From Rhodospirillaceae bacterium (GTDB lineage: Bacteria > Pseudomonadota > Alphaproteobacteria > UBA6615), in assembly GCA_018667335.1 (NCBI GenBank), contig JABIVD010000018.1, positions 1 through 64,000 of the forward strand: 64,000 nucleotides of DNA, read 5' to 3'. The translations under genes were made by a program, and so were the position numbers. Numbering within the stretch: position 1 is the first letter of the stretch; the number at the start of each line of letters is the position of its first letter. The notes under the pieces were generated by a model. That model was given only the letters and a program-made list of their open reading frames with translations, was not told the DNA's origin and made no database searches. This document shows positions 33,255-43,815 of the stretch, piece after piece.

Positions 33255-35297
33255 GTGACACCGATGACCGCCGACCTTGAAGACCAGCCGGGTGAACCGC
33301 CAGTCGCGGACGCGGATGAGTCCCTCGACGGTAGCCCGACAATCGATGATCCCAACCAGGCCAGCTTCTTGGATGGCGGTGGAGACGAGCCTGCGGCGCC
33401 TGAGCCGGCCGTGCCTGAGCCTGGTGCATCCGAGCCGGAACCGGCAAAGGCCACAGAAGCAAAAGCAGAAGCAAAGGCTGAACCCGAAACTCCCGGGCCA
33501 AAGACTCCGCCGACAGCGACGAACGAAGCCGCGCCTGATTATCAGGTGTTGGCGCGCAAGTACCGACCTCAGGGTTTCGATGAACTGATCGGCCAAGAAG
33601 CGCTGGTGCGCACCCTGACCAATGCCTTCGACCTCGACCGCGTGGCCCATGCCTTCATCCTGACCGGGGTGCGCGGCGTCGGTAAAACCACGACCGCGCG
33701 GATCATCGCCAAATGCCTCAATGCGCTGGACGGCCCGACGATTTCGCCCGCTGCCGATGATGAGCAATGCGTCGCGATCGCCGAGGACCGCCACCCCGAT
33801 GTGATCGAGGTCGATGCCGCGAGCCGGACCGGGGTCGATGATATCCGCGAAATTCTCGACGGCGTGCGCTACCGGCCGGTGTTCGGGCGCTACAAGGTCT
33901 ACATCATCGATGAGGTTCACATGCTGTCGCGGCACGCGTTCAACGCGCTGCTGAAGACGCTGGAGGAACCACCCGAACATGTGAAGTTCATCTTCGCGAC
34001 GACCGAGATCCGCAAGGTGCCGGTGACGGTCCTGTCGCGCTGCCAGCGTTTCGATCTGCGCCGGGTCGGCACGGACGAGCTGATGGCCCATTTCGGCGGG
34101 ATCGCGGATGCCGAGGACGCGAAACTGGAAGAAGGTGCCGTGCGCCTGATCGCGCGGGCGGCGGATGGTTCGGTGCGGGACGGCCTGTCGCTGCTCGACC
34201 AGGCGATCTCGGCCTTTTGTTCGACTGGTGCTACGGCAAGCGAGGACGACATCCGCGTCATGCTCGGCACCGCCGACAGTGCCGCCGTGTTCGATATGTT
34301 CGAGGCGCTGATGGCCGGGCGCATCGCAGATGCGCTGGCGGGGTTGGGCACCTTGCATGATGCCGGCGCCGATCCGCTGGCGGTGCTGCAGGATTTGCTG
34401 GAACTCAGCCACTGGATCACGCGGGTGAAGCTGGTGCCCAAGGCGGCCGAGGACGCCGCCGTGTCCGAACTCGAGCGCACCCGGGGCCAGGCGATGGCCG
34501 AGGGGCTGAGCGTCGCGGTCCTGTCGCGCGCCTGGCAGATGCTGCTGAAGGGTGTGGGCGAGGTGCAGCGCGCGCCGTCGGCCATGCCGGCCGCGGAGAT
34601 GGTGCTGATTCGGTTGGCCCATACGGCCGACATGCCGTCACCCGGCGACATCATCAAGGAGCTTGAGAGTGAACCCGCGTCGGCCGTACCTGCGGCTACT
34701 GAAAATGCCGCCCCTGTCGCGGATGGAAATGGTGACGGAAATGGTGGCGGCGCGCGGGCCGTTGCAGCGAATGGCCGCCGCGCCGACGCGTTGGCCGCTG
34801 ATCCCCGCGACATGCCGTCTATCGATTCGGTGCCCGATCCAAGCTCGGCCCCCCAGGCGCAGGCCGACCCTCAGGGTTTTCGCGAACTCGTCGAGATTTT
34901 CGGCACGCGCCGCGAGATCGCGCTGCGCAGCCATCTCTACAACAACGTGCACATGGTGACCTATGAGCCCGGACGGCTCGAGTTTCGCCCGAACGAGCAC
35001 GCCCCGTCTGATCTGCCGGGCCAGGTGCTCAACCGCCTGCGGGAGTGGTTGGGCGCACATTGGCAGGTGAGTGTGTCGGGTGCGGCGGGGGATGCGACGC
35101 TGGCCGAACAGGACGAGGCCGCCGAAACCGCGACCTATCGCGAAGCGGCCGAACACCCGGTCGTGCGGGCGGCGCTGGAGGCATTTCCCGGCGCCAGTAT
35201 CGAGAAGGTCGAAGCACGCGACCCGGGCACAGCCGGTCTTCTGCCGGATGCGGCACCCGCCGACGACGATGATGAAACTGAGGATGATGACGCATGA
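33255..35297 (+). CDS. dnaX: DNA polymerase III subunits gamma and tau
   Basis: A 680-residue clamp-loader ATPase. The AAA+ core begins at [19 protein letters not shown] (near 96), with Walker [10 protein letters not shown] (138-146), Walker B DEVHML and the SRC motif LSRCQRFDL. Two oddities: about 95 residues rich in Ala, Pro and Glu (with a KAEAKAEPE run) precede the core, and the zinc-binding loop [18 protein letters not shown] (155-172) keeps only its last cysteine. The tau-like C-terminus is acidic. The start is GTG at 33255; an ATG at 33264 is possible. It overlaps ybaB by four bases. Confidence 0.94.
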   Translation: MTPMTADLEDQPGEPPVADADESLDGSPTIDDPNQASFLDGGGDEPAAPEPAVPEPGASEPEPAKATEAKAEAKAEPETPGPKTPPTATNEAAPDYQVLARKYRPQGFDELIGQEALVRTLTNAFDLDRVAHAFILTGVRGVGKTTTARIIAKCLNALDGPTISPAADDEQCVAIAEDRHPDVIEVDAASRTGVDDIREILDGVRYRPVFGRYKVYIIDEVHMLSRHAFNALLKTLEEPPEHVKFIFATTEIRKVPVTVLSRCQRFDLRRVGTDELMAHFGGIADAEDAKLEEGAVRLIARAADGSVRDGLSLLDQAISAFCSTGATASEDDIRVMLGTADSAAVFDMFEALMAGRIADALAGLGTLHDAGADPLAVLQDLLELSHWITRVKLVPKAAEDAAVSELERTRGQAMAEGLSVAVLSRAWQMLLKGVGEVQRAPSAMPAAEMVLIRLAHTADMPSPGDIIKELESEPASAVPAATENAAPVADGNGDGNGGGARAVAANGRRADALAADPRDMPSIDSVPDPSSAPQAQADPQGFRELVEIFGTRREIALRSHLYNNVHMVTYEPGRLEFRPNEHAPSDLPGQVLNRLREWLGAHWQVSVSGAAGDATLAEQDEAAETATYREAAEHPVVRAALEAFPGASIEKVEARDPGTAGLLPDAAPADDDDETEDDDA

Positions 35298-35623
35298 AAA
35301 ATCTCGGTCAGCTGATGAAGCAGGCGCAGGAAATGCAGGCCAAGATGGGCGAGATGCAGGAGCGCCTCGCCGAGATGTCGGTCGAGGGCTCGTCGGCAGC
35401 CGGGATGGTCACGGTGACCCTGAGCGGCAAGGGTGAGATGAAGGGGATCAGGATCGACCCCAGCCTGGTGAATCCCGCCGAGGCGGATATCCTCGAAGAT
35501 CTGATCGTCGCCGCCCATGCCGACGCGAAGGCGAAATCCGAGGCGCAGTCGGCCGATGCGATGAAAGAACTCACTGGTGGTTTGGAGCTGCCGCCCGGAT
35601 TCAATCTTCCGTTTGGCGGCTGA
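35294..35623 (+). CDS. ybaB: YbaB/EbfC nucleoid-associated protein
   Basis: A 109-residue DNA-binding protein, with the N-terminal helix [28 protein letters not shown] and the strand [20 protein letters not shown] typical of the family. Such proteins form dimers that bend or bridge DNA; the constant dnaX-ybaB-recR linkage suggests a link with replication-repair. The start overlaps dnaX (ATGA) and recR follows 14 bp later. Confidence 0.94.
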   Translation: MKNLGQLMKQAQEMQAKMGEMQERLAEMSVEGSSAAGMVTVTLSGKGEMKGIRIDPSLVNPAEADILEDLIVAAHADAKAKSEAQSADAMKELTGGLELPPGFNLPFGG

Positions 35624-35637
35624 CGCGCCGGGTTCGT

Positions 35638-36231
35638 ATGTCGACACCTGAAATCGAACGGCTCGTCGATCTGCTGGCGAAGCTGCCGGGGCTAGGGCCC
35701 CGATCGGCGCGGCGCGCGGCGCTGCATCTGATCAAGCGGCCGGGCCAGATCATGCAGCCGCTGGCCGATGCGCTGTCGGGCGTCGTGGCGGCGATCCGAA
35801 CCTGCACCGCGTGCGGCAATATCGATTCCGTCGACCCCTGCCGAATTTGCGACGATATCGAGCGCGATCGCGGCGTGATCTGCGTGATCGAGGACGTGGC
35901 CGACCTCTGGGCGCTGGAGCGCACGGCCTCCTATGGCGGCCTCTACCATGTGCTGGGTGGCACCCTGTCGGCGCTCGACGGGGTCGGGCCGGACGATCTG
36001 CGGATCGGCAAGCTGCTCGACCGGGCGCGGTCCGAGGCGGTGATCGAGGTGATCCTCGCGACCAATGCGACCGTCGCCGGCCAGACCACGGCCCATTACA
36101 TCACCGAGCGGTTGGCGGATTCCAACGTGAAGATCTCGCGCCTCGCCCACGGCGTGCCGGTGGGCGGCGAGCTCGATTATCTGGATGACGGCACGCTGAC
36201 TGCCGCGCTCAAGAGCCGGCGGGAAGTCTAG
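35638..36231 (+). CDS. recR: Recombination mediator protein RecR
   Basis: A 197-residue RecR that, with RecF or RecO, loads RecA onto gapped DNA. It has the helix-hairpin-helix [17 protein letters not shown], the zinc finger C-x2-C...C-x2-C ([18 protein letters not shown]), and the Toprim domain starting [14 protein letters not shown] with the [15 protein letters not shown] and [13 protein letters not shown] segments. Full length. It is the last gene of the dnaX operon, 3 bp before the convergent rmuC. Confidence 0.95.
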   Translation: MSTPEIERLVDLLAKLPGLGPRSARRAALHLIKRPGQIMQPLADALSGVVAAIRTCTACGNIDSVDPCRICDDIERDRGVICVIEDVADLWALERTASYGGLYHVLGGTLSALDGVGPDDLRIGKLLDRARSEAVIEVILATNATVAGQTTAHYITERLADSNVKISRLAHGVPVGGELDYLDDGTLTAALKSRREV

Positions 36232-36234
36232 AAG

Positions 36235-37419
36235 CTATTCAACCGTGCGCAGGAGCGGGCGGTCATCGCTGTCTGTGGGGCTGTCTGCGGGGCCATCTGC
36301 GGGGCTGTCGTCAGGGCCCTTGAGGGAGCCCTCGATCGCCGGAACGTCGCCTTCACCCAGCTGGATGTCCTGAATCTGGTCGCCGCGCCGGGTGATCTTG
36401 CCCGTCGACGTACGGATCTCGCGGATATCCTTCTCGGCCAGCGCGAAATGCGCCTCCAGATGCCCGACCCGCTTGTCGAGCCGGTCCACATCCTCGAGCA
36501 TTTTCAGGACCTCGATCTGGATGACGCCGGCCGCCTCCTTCATGCGCACGTCTTTCATGACGGCCCGCATGGTGTTGAGCAGCGCCCACAGGGTCGTCGG
36601 CGAGACGATGAAGACCTTGGCCCGGTTGGCCGCCTCGACGACATCGGCGAAGGAGGAGTGCAGCTCCGCATAGACCGCCTCGGACGGCAGAAACATGAGC
36701 GCGGCGTCGGCCGTCTCGCCCGGGACGATGTATTTCTCGGCGATCGCCTTCACATGGATGGCGACATCGCGGCGCAGCGCGCGTTCTGCCTCCTTTTTTT
36801 CTGTATCGGACTGGGCCGCCTGCAGCTGGCGCCACGCCTCGAGCGGAAACTTGGCGTCGATCACGATCGGGCCGGGCGGGTTGGGCAGGTCGAGCAGGCA
36901 ATCGGCCCGCTTGCCGTCGGCCAGAGTCGCCTGGAAGGTGTAGCTGTCGGGCGGCAGCACTTGCTCCACCAGGCCCTGAAGCTGGACCTCGCCGAACGCG
37001 CCGCGCGCTTGCTTGTTGGACAGGATGTCCTGCAGCCCGACGACCTGGGACGAGAGATCAGACAAATTCTTCTGGGCGGTGTCGATCCGCACCAACCGTT
37101 CCTTGAGTTCGTCGAGATTGGTCTTCTGGCTCTTGTTGGTCTTCTCCAGGGTCTCGTTGATCCGCCCGGTCAGAAGCTGCAGCCGGTCGTCGACGGCCTT
37201 GGCGAGCGCGCGTTCCTGGGCCTGCAGGGTCTGGGCGAGCTGGGCCTGCTGGGCCGCCTGGGCCTCGGTCATCTGGGACAGGCGCTCGGCCAGGGCGATG
37301 ACGTCGCCGTTGGGCTCGGGGGCGGCTTGATCCGCGCGGGTGCGGAGCAGATAGGCGGTGGCCGCAGCACCGATGGCGACGGCACCGATGACCGCCACGA
37401 CGAGAAGCAGGATATCCAT
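36235..37419 (-). CDS. rmuC: DNA recombination protein RmuC
   Basis: A 394-residue protein with an N-terminal membrane anchor (about 4-25), a long coiled coil (about 45-140, rich in Gln, Leu and Ala) and the RmuC nuclease-like domain with QVLPPDSY, VIDAKFPLEAW and FLPSEAVYAELH. RmuC limits rearrangements at inverted repeats in E. coli. The C-terminal 30 residues contain a short low-complexity run of Asp, Ser and Pro. It converges on recR without a terminator. Confidence 0.92.
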   Translation of the reverse strand: MDILLLVVAVIGAVAIGAAATAYLLRTRADQAAPEPNGDVIALAERLSQMTEAQAAQQAQLAQTLQAQERALAKAVDDRLQLLTGRINETLEKTNKSQKTNLDELKERLVRIDTAQKNLSDLSSQVVGLQDILSNKQARGAFGEVQLQGLVEQVLPPDSYTFQATLADGKRADCLLDLPNPPGPIVIDAKFPLEAWRQLQAAQSDTEKKEAERALRRDVAIHVKAIAEKYIVPGETADAALMFLPSEAVYAELHSSFADVVEAANRAKVFIVSPTTLWALLNTMRAVMKDVRMKEAAGVIQIEVLKMLEDVDRLDKRVGHLEAHFALAEKDIREIRTSTGKITRRGDQIQDIQLGEGDVPAIEGSLKGPDDSPADGPADSPTDSDDRPLLRTVE

Positions 37420-37535
37420 GGCCGCATTCTAGCAATCCGGCATTGAGTCGCCGGTCGGCTTGACGCCGAGCATGGGAGGACATAGGTAACAGCCGGAATT
37501 GTATGGGTTTTCTCACGTTTTAAAGGTCATTCGCG

Positions 37536-38048
37536 ATGGCGAAGCTGCCGATCGTTCTGGCGCCGGACCCGGTGCTCAAATTGAACTGCGAACCGGTCAC
37601 GTCGATCGATGACGGCGTGCGCCGGTTGCTCGACGATATGCTCGACACCATGTACGACGCGCCCGGGATCGGCCTGTCGGCACCCCAGGTGGCCGCGACC
37701 CAGCGCGTGATCGTGTGCGATGTGGCGCGCGAAGGTGAGGCGCCGGAGCCCTATCGGATGATCAACCCGGAACTTACATGGCGCTCGGATGAAAACGTGC
37801 TGGCCGAAGAGGGGTGTCTGTCCATTCCCGATCACTATGCCGAGGTATCGCGGTCGCGCGAGATCAAGGTCGGCTTTCTTGATCCGGACGGCGCGACGCA
37901 GGAGCTGGAGGCGAGCGGGCTCCTGTCGGCCTGTATCCAGCACGAGATCGATCATCTCGATGGGGTTTTGTTCATCGATTATCTGACGCCGCTCAAGCGC
38001 AACATGATCCTGCGCAAGATGAAGAAGCTGAAGCGGCAGCAAGCATAA
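37536..38048 (+). CDS. def: Peptide deformylase
   Basis: A 170-residue metalloenzyme removing the formyl group from new proteins. All three motifs are intact: GIGLSAPQV (46-54), EEGCLSIP (near 91) and QHEIDHLDG (near 137), which supply the Cys and two His metal ligands and the catalytic Glu. It heads def-fmt-truA, and the substrate of its action is made by the Fmt encoded 80 bp downstream. Confidence 0.96.
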   Translation: MAKLPIVLAPDPVLKLNCEPVTSIDDGVRRLLDDMLDTMYDAPGIGLSAPQVAATQRVIVCDVAREGEAPEPYRMINPELTWRSDENVLAEEGCLSIPDHYAEVSRSREIKVGFLDPDGATQELEASGLLSACIQHEIDHLDGVLFIDYLTPLKRNMILRKMKKLKRQQA

Positions 38049-38128
38049 ACGGCAGCGACGCCGCTGCTGTACGGCACGAAACGGCCTCGACGAAAAAAGG
38101 CCTCGGCGAAACTGGAACGGCACGGAAC

Positions 38129-39058
38129 ATGCGTATCGCCTTTCTCGGCACACCGGATTTCTCGGTTCCGGCCCTCGACGCGTTGCGGGGGGCGGGGCAC
38201 GAGGTTGCGTGCGTCTACACCCAGCCGCCGCGCCCGGCCGGGCGGGGGCAGGCCGAACGCCGATCGCCGGTCCATGATCACGCCGACGCGGCCGGGATTC
38301 CGGTGCGTACGCCCGCCACGTTGCGTGACGAGGCTGCTCAGGCGGACTTCGCGGCGCTCGATCTCGATGTCGCCGTCGTCGTTGCCTACGGGCTGATCCT
38401 GCCGCAGCCTGTGCTCGATGCGCCGAGATACGGTTGCATCAATATCCACGCCTCTCTGCTGCCGCGCTGGCGCGGCGCCGCACCGATCCAGCGGGCCATA
38501 TTGGCGGGTGACGCAGAGACAGGCGTCACGATCATGCAGATGGATGCCGGGCTCGACACCGGCCCCGAGCTGTTGCGCGCGGCGATCCCGATCGCCGGCG
38601 AGACCGACGCCGGTGTGCTCCATGACGCGCTGGCTGCACTGGGCGGCCGGTTGATTGTCGACGCGTTGGCGGGCCTCGATGCGGGGACGTTGGAGGCTGT
38701 GGCGCAACCCGACGCCGGCGAGACCTATGCGGCGAAGATCGCACGCGGCGAGGAGCAGATCGACTGGGCCCTGCCGGCTGTGCAGCTCGACCGCCATGTC
38801 CGCGCCTTTGCGCCCTGGCCGGGTGCCTGGTTCGAGCATGACGGCGCGCGGATCAAGGTGCTTGCGGCCGATGTGGTTGATGGGAACGTGCTGTCTGGAA
38901 AGGGTACGCCGGGCGAGGTGTTGGACGATCAGCTCACGATCGCTTGCGGCGACGGTGCGTTGCGCCTGGTCACGGTTCAGCGGGCCGGCAAGGCGGCGCT
39001 GGCGGCAGATGATTTCCTGCGCGGTCGGCCGGTCGCGGCGGGCACGGTGTTCGGATGA
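38129..39058 (+). CDS. fmt: Methionyl-tRNA formyltransferase
   Basis: A 309-residue enzyme that formylates initiator Met-tRNA using 10-formyltetrahydrofolate. It begins [19 protein letters not shown] and has the folate and catalytic segment [20 protein letters not shown] with the Asn-His pair, then [11 protein letters not shown]. The C-terminal OB-like domain (about 205-305) recognises the tRNA. The stop overlaps the truA start. Confidence 0.96.
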   Translation: MRIAFLGTPDFSVPALDALRGAGHEVACVYTQPPRPAGRGQAERRSPVHDHADAAGIPVRTPATLRDEAAQADFAALDLDVAVVVAYGLILPQPVLDAPRYGCINIHASLLPRWRGAAPIQRAILAGDAETGVTIMQMDAGLDTGPELLRAAIPIAGETDAGVLHDALAALGGRLIVDALAGLDAGTLEAVAQPDAGETYAAKIARGEEQIDWALPAVQLDRHVRAFAPWPGAWFEHDGARIKVLAADVVDGNVLSGKGTPGEVLDDQLTIACGDGALRLVTVQRAGKAALAADDFLRGRPVAAGTVFG

Positions 39059-39792
39059 CCCGCTACAAGCTGACGGTGGAGTATGACGGCACCGGCTATG
39101 TCGGCTGGCAGCGCCAGGACAATGGCCCCTCGATCCAGGCCGCACTCGAGGCCGCGGTGTATGCGTTCTCCGACGAGGCCGCGGTGGTCCATGGCGCCGG
39201 CCGCACGGATGCCGGGGTCCATGCCGAGGCTCAGATGGCCCATGTGGACATCGCCAAGGACGTCGGCGCCGACACGGTGCGCGACGCGATGAACCATTTC
39301 CTGCTCGATGTGCCGATCTCGGTGCTGCGGGCCGAGGCGGTGGATAATGATTTCCACGCGCGCTATGCGGCGACGGCGCGGCACTACCGCTACCGAATTC
39401 TCAATCGCCGGCCGCAGCCCGCGCTCGACGCGGGGCGTGTGTGGTGGGTGCGCGTTGGCCTGGATGCCGACGCGATGGCGGATGCCGCGCAGGAGCTGCT
39501 CGGCCATCACGACTTCACCTCGTTCCGCGCGACGCTGTGCCAGGCCAAGTCGCCGGTCAAGACGCTCGATCGACTGGATGTCACACGGCAGGGCGAAGAA
39601 GTGATCGTGGAGGCATCGGCGCCGTCCTTCCTGCATCACCAGGTGCGCAATTTCGTCGGTACCCTGAAGCTGGTGGGCGAGGGCAAATGGACGCGCAGCG
39701 ACGTGCGCGACGCGCTCGCGGCACGCGATCGTACGGCCGGCGGGCCGACGGCACCGGCGGACGGGCTGAGCCTCGTGCGCGTGGACTACTGA
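39055..39792 (+). CDS. truA: tRNA pseudouridine(38-40) synthase TruA
   Basis: A 245-residue enzyme that makes pseudouridine in the anticodon stem at positions 38, 39 and 40. The catalytic aspartate is in [14 protein letters not shown] near residue 50; further motifs are [20 protein letters not shown] and [13 protein letters not shown]. Full length. It overlaps fmt by four bases and is followed at once by a transporter gene starting with GTG. Confidence 0.95.
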   Translation: MTRYKLTVEYDGTGYVGWQRQDNGPSIQAALEAAVYAFSDEAAVVHGAGRTDAGVHAEAQMAHVDIAKDVGADTVRDAMNHFLLDVPISVLRAEAVDNDFHARYAATARHYRYRILNRRPQPALDAGRVWWVRVGLDADAMADAAQELLGHHDFTSFRATLCQAKSPVKTLDRLDVTRQGEEVIVEASAPSFLHHQVRNFVGTLKLVGEGKWTRSDVRDALAARDRTAGGPTAPADGLSLVRVDY

Positions 39793-39793
39793 G

Positions 39794-40996
39794 GTGGCCG
39801 ACGCCACTGGATCGCAGCACCCGTCCCGACTGATCCTGTTTATTCTGATCGCGGCCGGCGGCGCGTCGCTGCTCTCGACGGATCTCTACGCCCCGTCCTT
39901 GCCCCATCTGCCGGGCTATTTCGGTACCAGCGCGGAGACGGTGCAGCTCACCATGGCGCTGAACATGGCGGCGTTTGCCGTGGCCCAGCTCGTCTGGGGG
40001 CCGCTGACCGACCGCTATGGCCGCCGCGTCGTGTTCCTGATCGGCATGGCCGCGTTCCTGTTCACCGCGGTCGGCGCCGCCCTGTCCCAGACCATCGGCC
40101 ATCTGCTGGCGGCGCGGATCCTGATGGGGGCTTCGGCCAGCGTCGAGGCGGTGATTGTCCTGGCGGTCATCGGCGATATCTACAAGTCCGAGGACTCGGC
40201 CAAGATCTATGCGATCTACGGCATGATCATCGCGTTGGTGCCAGCCGTTGGCCCGATCATCGGCGGCTTCGTCTTCGAATGGTTTGGCTGGCAGGCGAAC
40301 TTCATCCTGCTCGCTGCCATTATTGCCGCGGTGCTTGTGCTGGCCGTGACGCGCCTGCCGGAAACCCTCCCGGTCGGCGAGCGGGTCGCGCTGCGCATTG
40401 GATCGGTTGTCTCTGGATATGCCCGGCTGCTGTCGCTGCGCGGGTTCGTGATGGTCTCGCTGACCCTGGGTCTGGCGCTCGGGGCCATATTCGCGTTCAT
40501 CACCGAGGCGCCGTTCCTGTTGATCGACCGGCACGGTGTCGCCACCCGGCATTATGGGCTGTACCAGGGCGTGATCGTCACGGCATTTTTCTTCGGAAGC
40601 CTTCTGTCGAACCGGATCGTCACCCGGATCGGGGTCTCGCGGCTTTATGGGTTCGGCGTCGCCGCGGCGTCCGTATCGGGATTGTTCATGCTGCTGGCCG
40701 TCGCGTGGGGCGACACACCGGTCAGCCTGACGGCGGCGATGAGCGTGTTCGCATTTGCGCTGGGGCCATTGTTTGCCTCGGCGCCGGTCCTGGCCTTCCA
40801 GCAAGCGGGTGATCAGGGGCGCGGGATGAGCGCGGCAATGCTCGCGACCTTCGAGATGGCGGGCGCGTCGGCAGGGGCATTGTTTGTCAGTGTGGCACCT
40901 GACGGCACGGCCTGGCCGCTGGCGATTTGCGTCGCCGGTGCGTCCGCGCTGATTCTCGTGTCCGGCATTCTGGGGCTACGCGCGACCAGGGACTAG
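39794..40996 (+). CDS. Bcr/CflA-type MFS multidrug efflux transporter
   Basis: A 400-residue inner-membrane protein with twelve predicted segments. Between segments 2 and 3 is the MFS motif GPLTDRYGRRVVFLIG, preceded by the AVAQLVWG segment, and the STDLYAPSLPHL start is the mark of the drug-resistance (Bcr/CflA) branch of the 12-TMS drug:H+ antiporters. The substrate is unknown. It starts with GTG two bases after truA, so it is likely co-transcribed with def-fmt-truA, an unusual fourth member. Confidence 0.87.
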   Translation: MADATGSQHPSRLILFILIAAGGASLLSTDLYAPSLPHLPGYFGTSAETVQLTMALNMAAFAVAQLVWGPLTDRYGRRVVFLIGMAAFLFTAVGAALSQTIGHLLAARILMGASASVEAVIVLAVIGDIYKSEDSAKIYAIYGMIIALVPAVGPIIGGFVFEWFGWQANFILLAAIIAAVLVLAVTRLPETLPVGERVALRIGSVVSGYARLLSLRGFVMVSLTLGLALGAIFAFITEAPFLLIDRHGVATRHYGLYQGVIVTAFFFGSLLSNRIVTRIGVSRLYGFGVAAASVSGLFMLLAVAWGDTPVSLTAAMSVFAFALGPLFASAPVLAFQQAGDQGRGMSAAMLATFEMAGASAGALFVSVAPDGTAWPLAICVAGASALILVSGILGLRATRD

Positions 40997-41001
40997 ACCG
41001 C

Positions 41002-41053
41002 CGAAACCAAGCCCCGGAACCAAACCTCGGAACCAAACCCCGGATTTAAACCA
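41002..41053. repeat. 13-bp tandem repeat, about four copies
   Basis: Units CGAAACCAAGCCC, CGGAACCAAACCT, CGGAACCAAACCC and CGGATTTAAACCA run head to tail. The last unit overlaps the end of the membrane-protein gene on the minus strand, and the array fills the gap after the MFS gene. It looks like replication slippage. Confidence 0.7.
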
Positions 41054-41621
41054 TCGCGTTGAATATTAGGGCGAAGACCCCGGAAATCGCGATCTCGATA
41101 ACCACGGTCAGGATCGCGGCGCCACGCGGTGCGTCGAGTGCGAACCTTGCAATCACCCATGAGTAAACCCAGAGGCCGACCTGGGCGGCGTAGAAGATCG
41201 CGATTCCCCAGCCGGACCCGCCGGTTCCATCGACTGCAAAGATGGCGACGGCCGGGAGCAGGATGACGATCCGGATGACCTGGGACCAATTGTAGGCCAC
41301 GGCGTAGGTGATGAAGCGCTCGCCCCGCAGGATGGCTTCGGAAAGCTCGGCGATTGTCGCCAGATAGGCGAGCCAGCGCACGGCGAATATAAAGACGAAC
41401 ACCAGGGTGACGCGTCCGAGGCTGGCCTCGGGGGCGGTCTCGGGTACGGCCGACAAGACCAAAAGGCTCATGAGTGCCTCTGCCGGGAGCGCAATCAACG
41501 CCACCCAGAACGAATTCCAGAACCCTTCCGGTGTTGCCCTGAAATGGCTCAGCCCGGATCGGTCGAAGTGGAGCAGGCGCCAGGCGCCGAAAACTCCGTG
41601 GGCAGCTTCCAAAGGGTTCAT
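41046..41621 (-). CDS. Multi-pass membrane protein of unknown function
   Basis: A 191-residue protein with about five hydrophobic segments (near 36-58, 68-90, 110-128, 137-160 and 168-188). The N-terminus FDRSGLSHFRATPEGFWNSFW resembles a soluble lead-in to the first segment. I do not recognise a family. It has no gene partners in a tight cluster: dapE lies 28 bp upstream on the same strand, so co-transcription with dapD-dapE is possible. Confidence 0.65.
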   Translation of the reverse strand: MNPLEAAHGVFGAWRLLHFDRSGLSHFRATPEGFWNSFWVALIALPAEALMSLLVLSAVPETAPEASLGRVTLVFVFIFAVRWLAYLATIAELSEAILRGERFITYAVAYNWSQVIRIVILLPAVAIFAVDGTGGSGWGIAIFYAAQVGLWVYSWVIARFALDAPRGAAILTVVIEIAISGVFALIFNAMV

Positions 41622-41649
41622 ATCGCGCGCCGCGGCGCATCCTCGATCG

Positions 41650-42837
41650 TTATTGGCTCAAACCGAAATAGGTCTCGAGCACCTTGAGATAGATTTCTGT
41701 GAGCGTCTCGATGTCGGCGCAACTCACATTCTCGTCGATCTTGTGCATGGTCTGGCCGACAAGGCCGAATTCGGCGACCGGGCAATGATCCTTGATGAAG
41801 CGCGCATCCGATGTGCCGCCGGTCGTGCTGAGTTCCGGCTGCCGGCCGGTGACAGCCATGACGGCCCCCGATATGGCCTCGCTCAGCGGACCCGGCAGGG
41901 TCAGAAAAGATTCGCCGGTGATGCGGAATGCGAGAGAGTAGTCGCCGCCCTCGCTGACGGCATCCAGCATTTCGTGGAGACGAACCTTCAGGCTTTCCGA
42001 CGTGTGCAGGTCGCAGAACCGGATGTTGAAGGTGGCCCGCGCCTCACCGGGGATGACGTTTTCCGCCGGATTTCCGATATCGATCGTTGTGATTTGCAGG
42101 GTCGAGGGCTGAAAATGTTCGCTACCTTCGTCGAGCGGTTCGGCGGTCAGGGCGTCGAGCAGGCGCACGATCCGATGGGCCGGGTTGTCGGCAAGATGCG
42201 GATAGGCCGCGTGCCCCTGGACCCCGCGGACAGTCAGATACCCCATCATGCTGCCGCGACGCCCGATCTTGATCATGTCGCCCAAAGCATCCGGATTGGT
42301 CGGTTCACCGACCAGGCAGGCGTCGAGGGTCTCGCCCTTGTCCGCGAGCCATTCCAGGACCTTGCGGGTGCCGTTGATGGCGGGACCTTCCTCGTCACCG
42401 GTGATCAGCAGGCTGATGGAACCGGGCTGGGCCCAGCTGTCGGGCGCCCCATGACGTGTGATGAGACGATTGGTGGCCGCCGTGAACGCCGCGATGGCGC
42501 TCTTCATGTCGGCCGCGCCGCGCCCATAGAGATAGCCGTCGATCACCTCACCCGCGAACGGATCGCCGGCCCAGGCATCTGCATCGCCGACCGGAACGAC
42601 ATCCGTGTGTCCCGCGAAACAGAAATTCGCGCCCTCTTCACCGAGGCGCGCATAGAGATTGTCCACGTCCGGCGTGTCCACATCGGAGAACGGAAGCCGG
42701 TGGACGGAGAAGCCAAGGGATTCGAGTGCTGATCCCAGCACATCGAGCGCCCCGCCATCCTTTGGCGTGACGCTGGGACAACGGATCAGCGCCTGGGCGA
42801 GCGCGACCGGGTCATCATGTTGTGCAGGATCGGTCAT
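41650..42837 (-). CDS. dapE: Succinyl-diaminopimelate desuccinylase
   Basis: A 395-residue M20 metallohydrolase of lysine and peptidoglycan precursor synthesis. Zinc ligands are visible in [29 protein letters not shown] and near the end in [14 protein letters not shown]. The dimerisation domain occupies about 180-295. The gene follows dapD (21 bp), which makes the substrate two steps earlier, so the pair forms an operon on the minus strand. Confidence 0.95.
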   Translation of the reverse strand: MTDPAQHDDPVALAQALIRCPSVTPKDGGALDVLGSALESLGFSVHRLPFSDVDTPDVDNLYARLGEEGANFCFAGHTDVVPVGDADAWAGDPFAGEVIDGYLYGRGAADMKSAIAAFTAATNRLITRHGAPDSWAQPGSISLLITGDEEGPAINGTRKVLEWLADKGETLDACLVGEPTNPDALGDMIKIGRRGSMMGYLTVRGVQGHAAYPHLADNPAHRIVRLLDALTAEPLDEGSEHFQPSTLQITTIDIGNPAENVIPGEARATFNIRFCDLHTSESLKVRLHEMLDAVSEGGDYSLAFRITGESFLTLPGPLSEAISGAVMAVTGRQPELSTTGGTSDARFIKDHCPVAEFGLVGQTMHKIDENVSCADIETLTEIYLKVLETYFGLSQ

Positions 42838-42858
42838 GGCGGGGTGTCGGCGCGAATA

Positions 42859-43704
42859 TTAGTCGCGCAACAGCTCGTTGATGGAGGTCTTGGAGCGGGT
42901 CTGGGCGTCGACGCGCTTGACGATCACCGCGCAGTAGAGGCTCGGGCCGGGGCTTCCGTCGGGAAGCGGCTTGCCGGGCAGGCTGCCGGGAACGACCACA
43001 GAATAAGCCGGTACACGGCCCATCATCGTCTCGCCCGTCTCGCGATCGACGATCTTGGTCGATGCGCCCAGATAAACACCCATCGAGAGAACCGCGCCTT
43101 CTTCGACAATCACGCCCTCGGCGACTTCCGACCGAGCACCGATGAAGCAATTGTCCTCGATCACGACCGGGTTGGCCTGTAGCGGCTCCAGGACACCGCC
43201 GATACCGGCGCCACCTGAGAGGTGCACGTTGGATCCGATCTGGGCACAGCTGCCGACCGTGGCCCAGGTGTCGATCATGGTGCCGCTGCCGACGTAGGCA
43301 CCCAGGTTGACGAAACTCGGCATCAACACGGCACCGGGGGCGATATACGCAGAATGTCGGACGATCGCGTTCGGGACGGCGCGGAATCCGGCCGCGCCGA
43401 ATTCATCCGCACCCCATCCGGCGAACTTCGATGGGACCTTGTCCCACCATGCCGTGCCGTCGCCCGGGCCACCGGAAATCAATTCCATGTCGTTCAGCCG
43501 GAACGATAGGAGGACTGCCTTCTTGAGCCACTCGTTGACCTGCCAGGTGCCGTCGGTTTTCTCAGCGACACGCGCGGAGCCGCTGTCGAGCTGCGCGAGC
43601 GCGGTCTCCACAGCTTCGCGGTCCGCCCCTTTGGTGGCGGGCGTCAGGGATTCGCGGTTATCCCAGGCAGTTTCGATCGCGGTTTGAAGATCACTCGTGC
43701 TCAT
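42859..43704 (-). CDS. dapD: Tetrahydrodipicolinate N-succinyltransferase
   Basis: A 281-residue enzyme that adds succinyl to tetrahydrodipicolinate. The left-handed beta helix is seen as hexapeptide repeats ([24 protein letters not shown] and [15 protein letters not shown]). The N-terminal domain with [12 protein letters not shown] is typical. Length and the C-terminus are full. It is the first gene of dapD-dapE. Confidence 0.96.
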   Translation of the reverse strand: MSTSDLQTAIETAWDNRESLTPATKGADREAVETALAQLDSGSARVAEKTDGTWQVNEWLKKAVLLSFRLNDMELISGGPGDGTAWWDKVPSKFAGWGADEFGAAGFRAVPNAIVRHSAYIAPGAVLMPSFVNLGAYVGSGTMIDTWATVGSCAQIGSNVHLSGGAGIGGVLEPLQANPVVIEDNCFIGARSEVAEGVIVEEGAVLSMGVYLGASTKIVDRETGETMMGRVPAYSVVVPGSLPGKPLPDGSPGPSLYCAVIVKRVDAQTRSKTSINELLRD

Positions 43705-43815
43705 TGTCTATTCCCGTCAGTGCGCCCCCGAATGGAGGCAATGTAATTGCGCGGTTGAATTGGCGGCGCGAAGATGGCGGCGGTCAGGCCCCGATGTCAA
43801 CGCGCTTTGGTCTGT

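Noticed and set aside
33141-34622. Minus-strand frame of 493 codons opposite dnaX and the SRP RNA
   Set aside because: It overlaps the SRP RNA and the AAA+ core; it is composition-driven.
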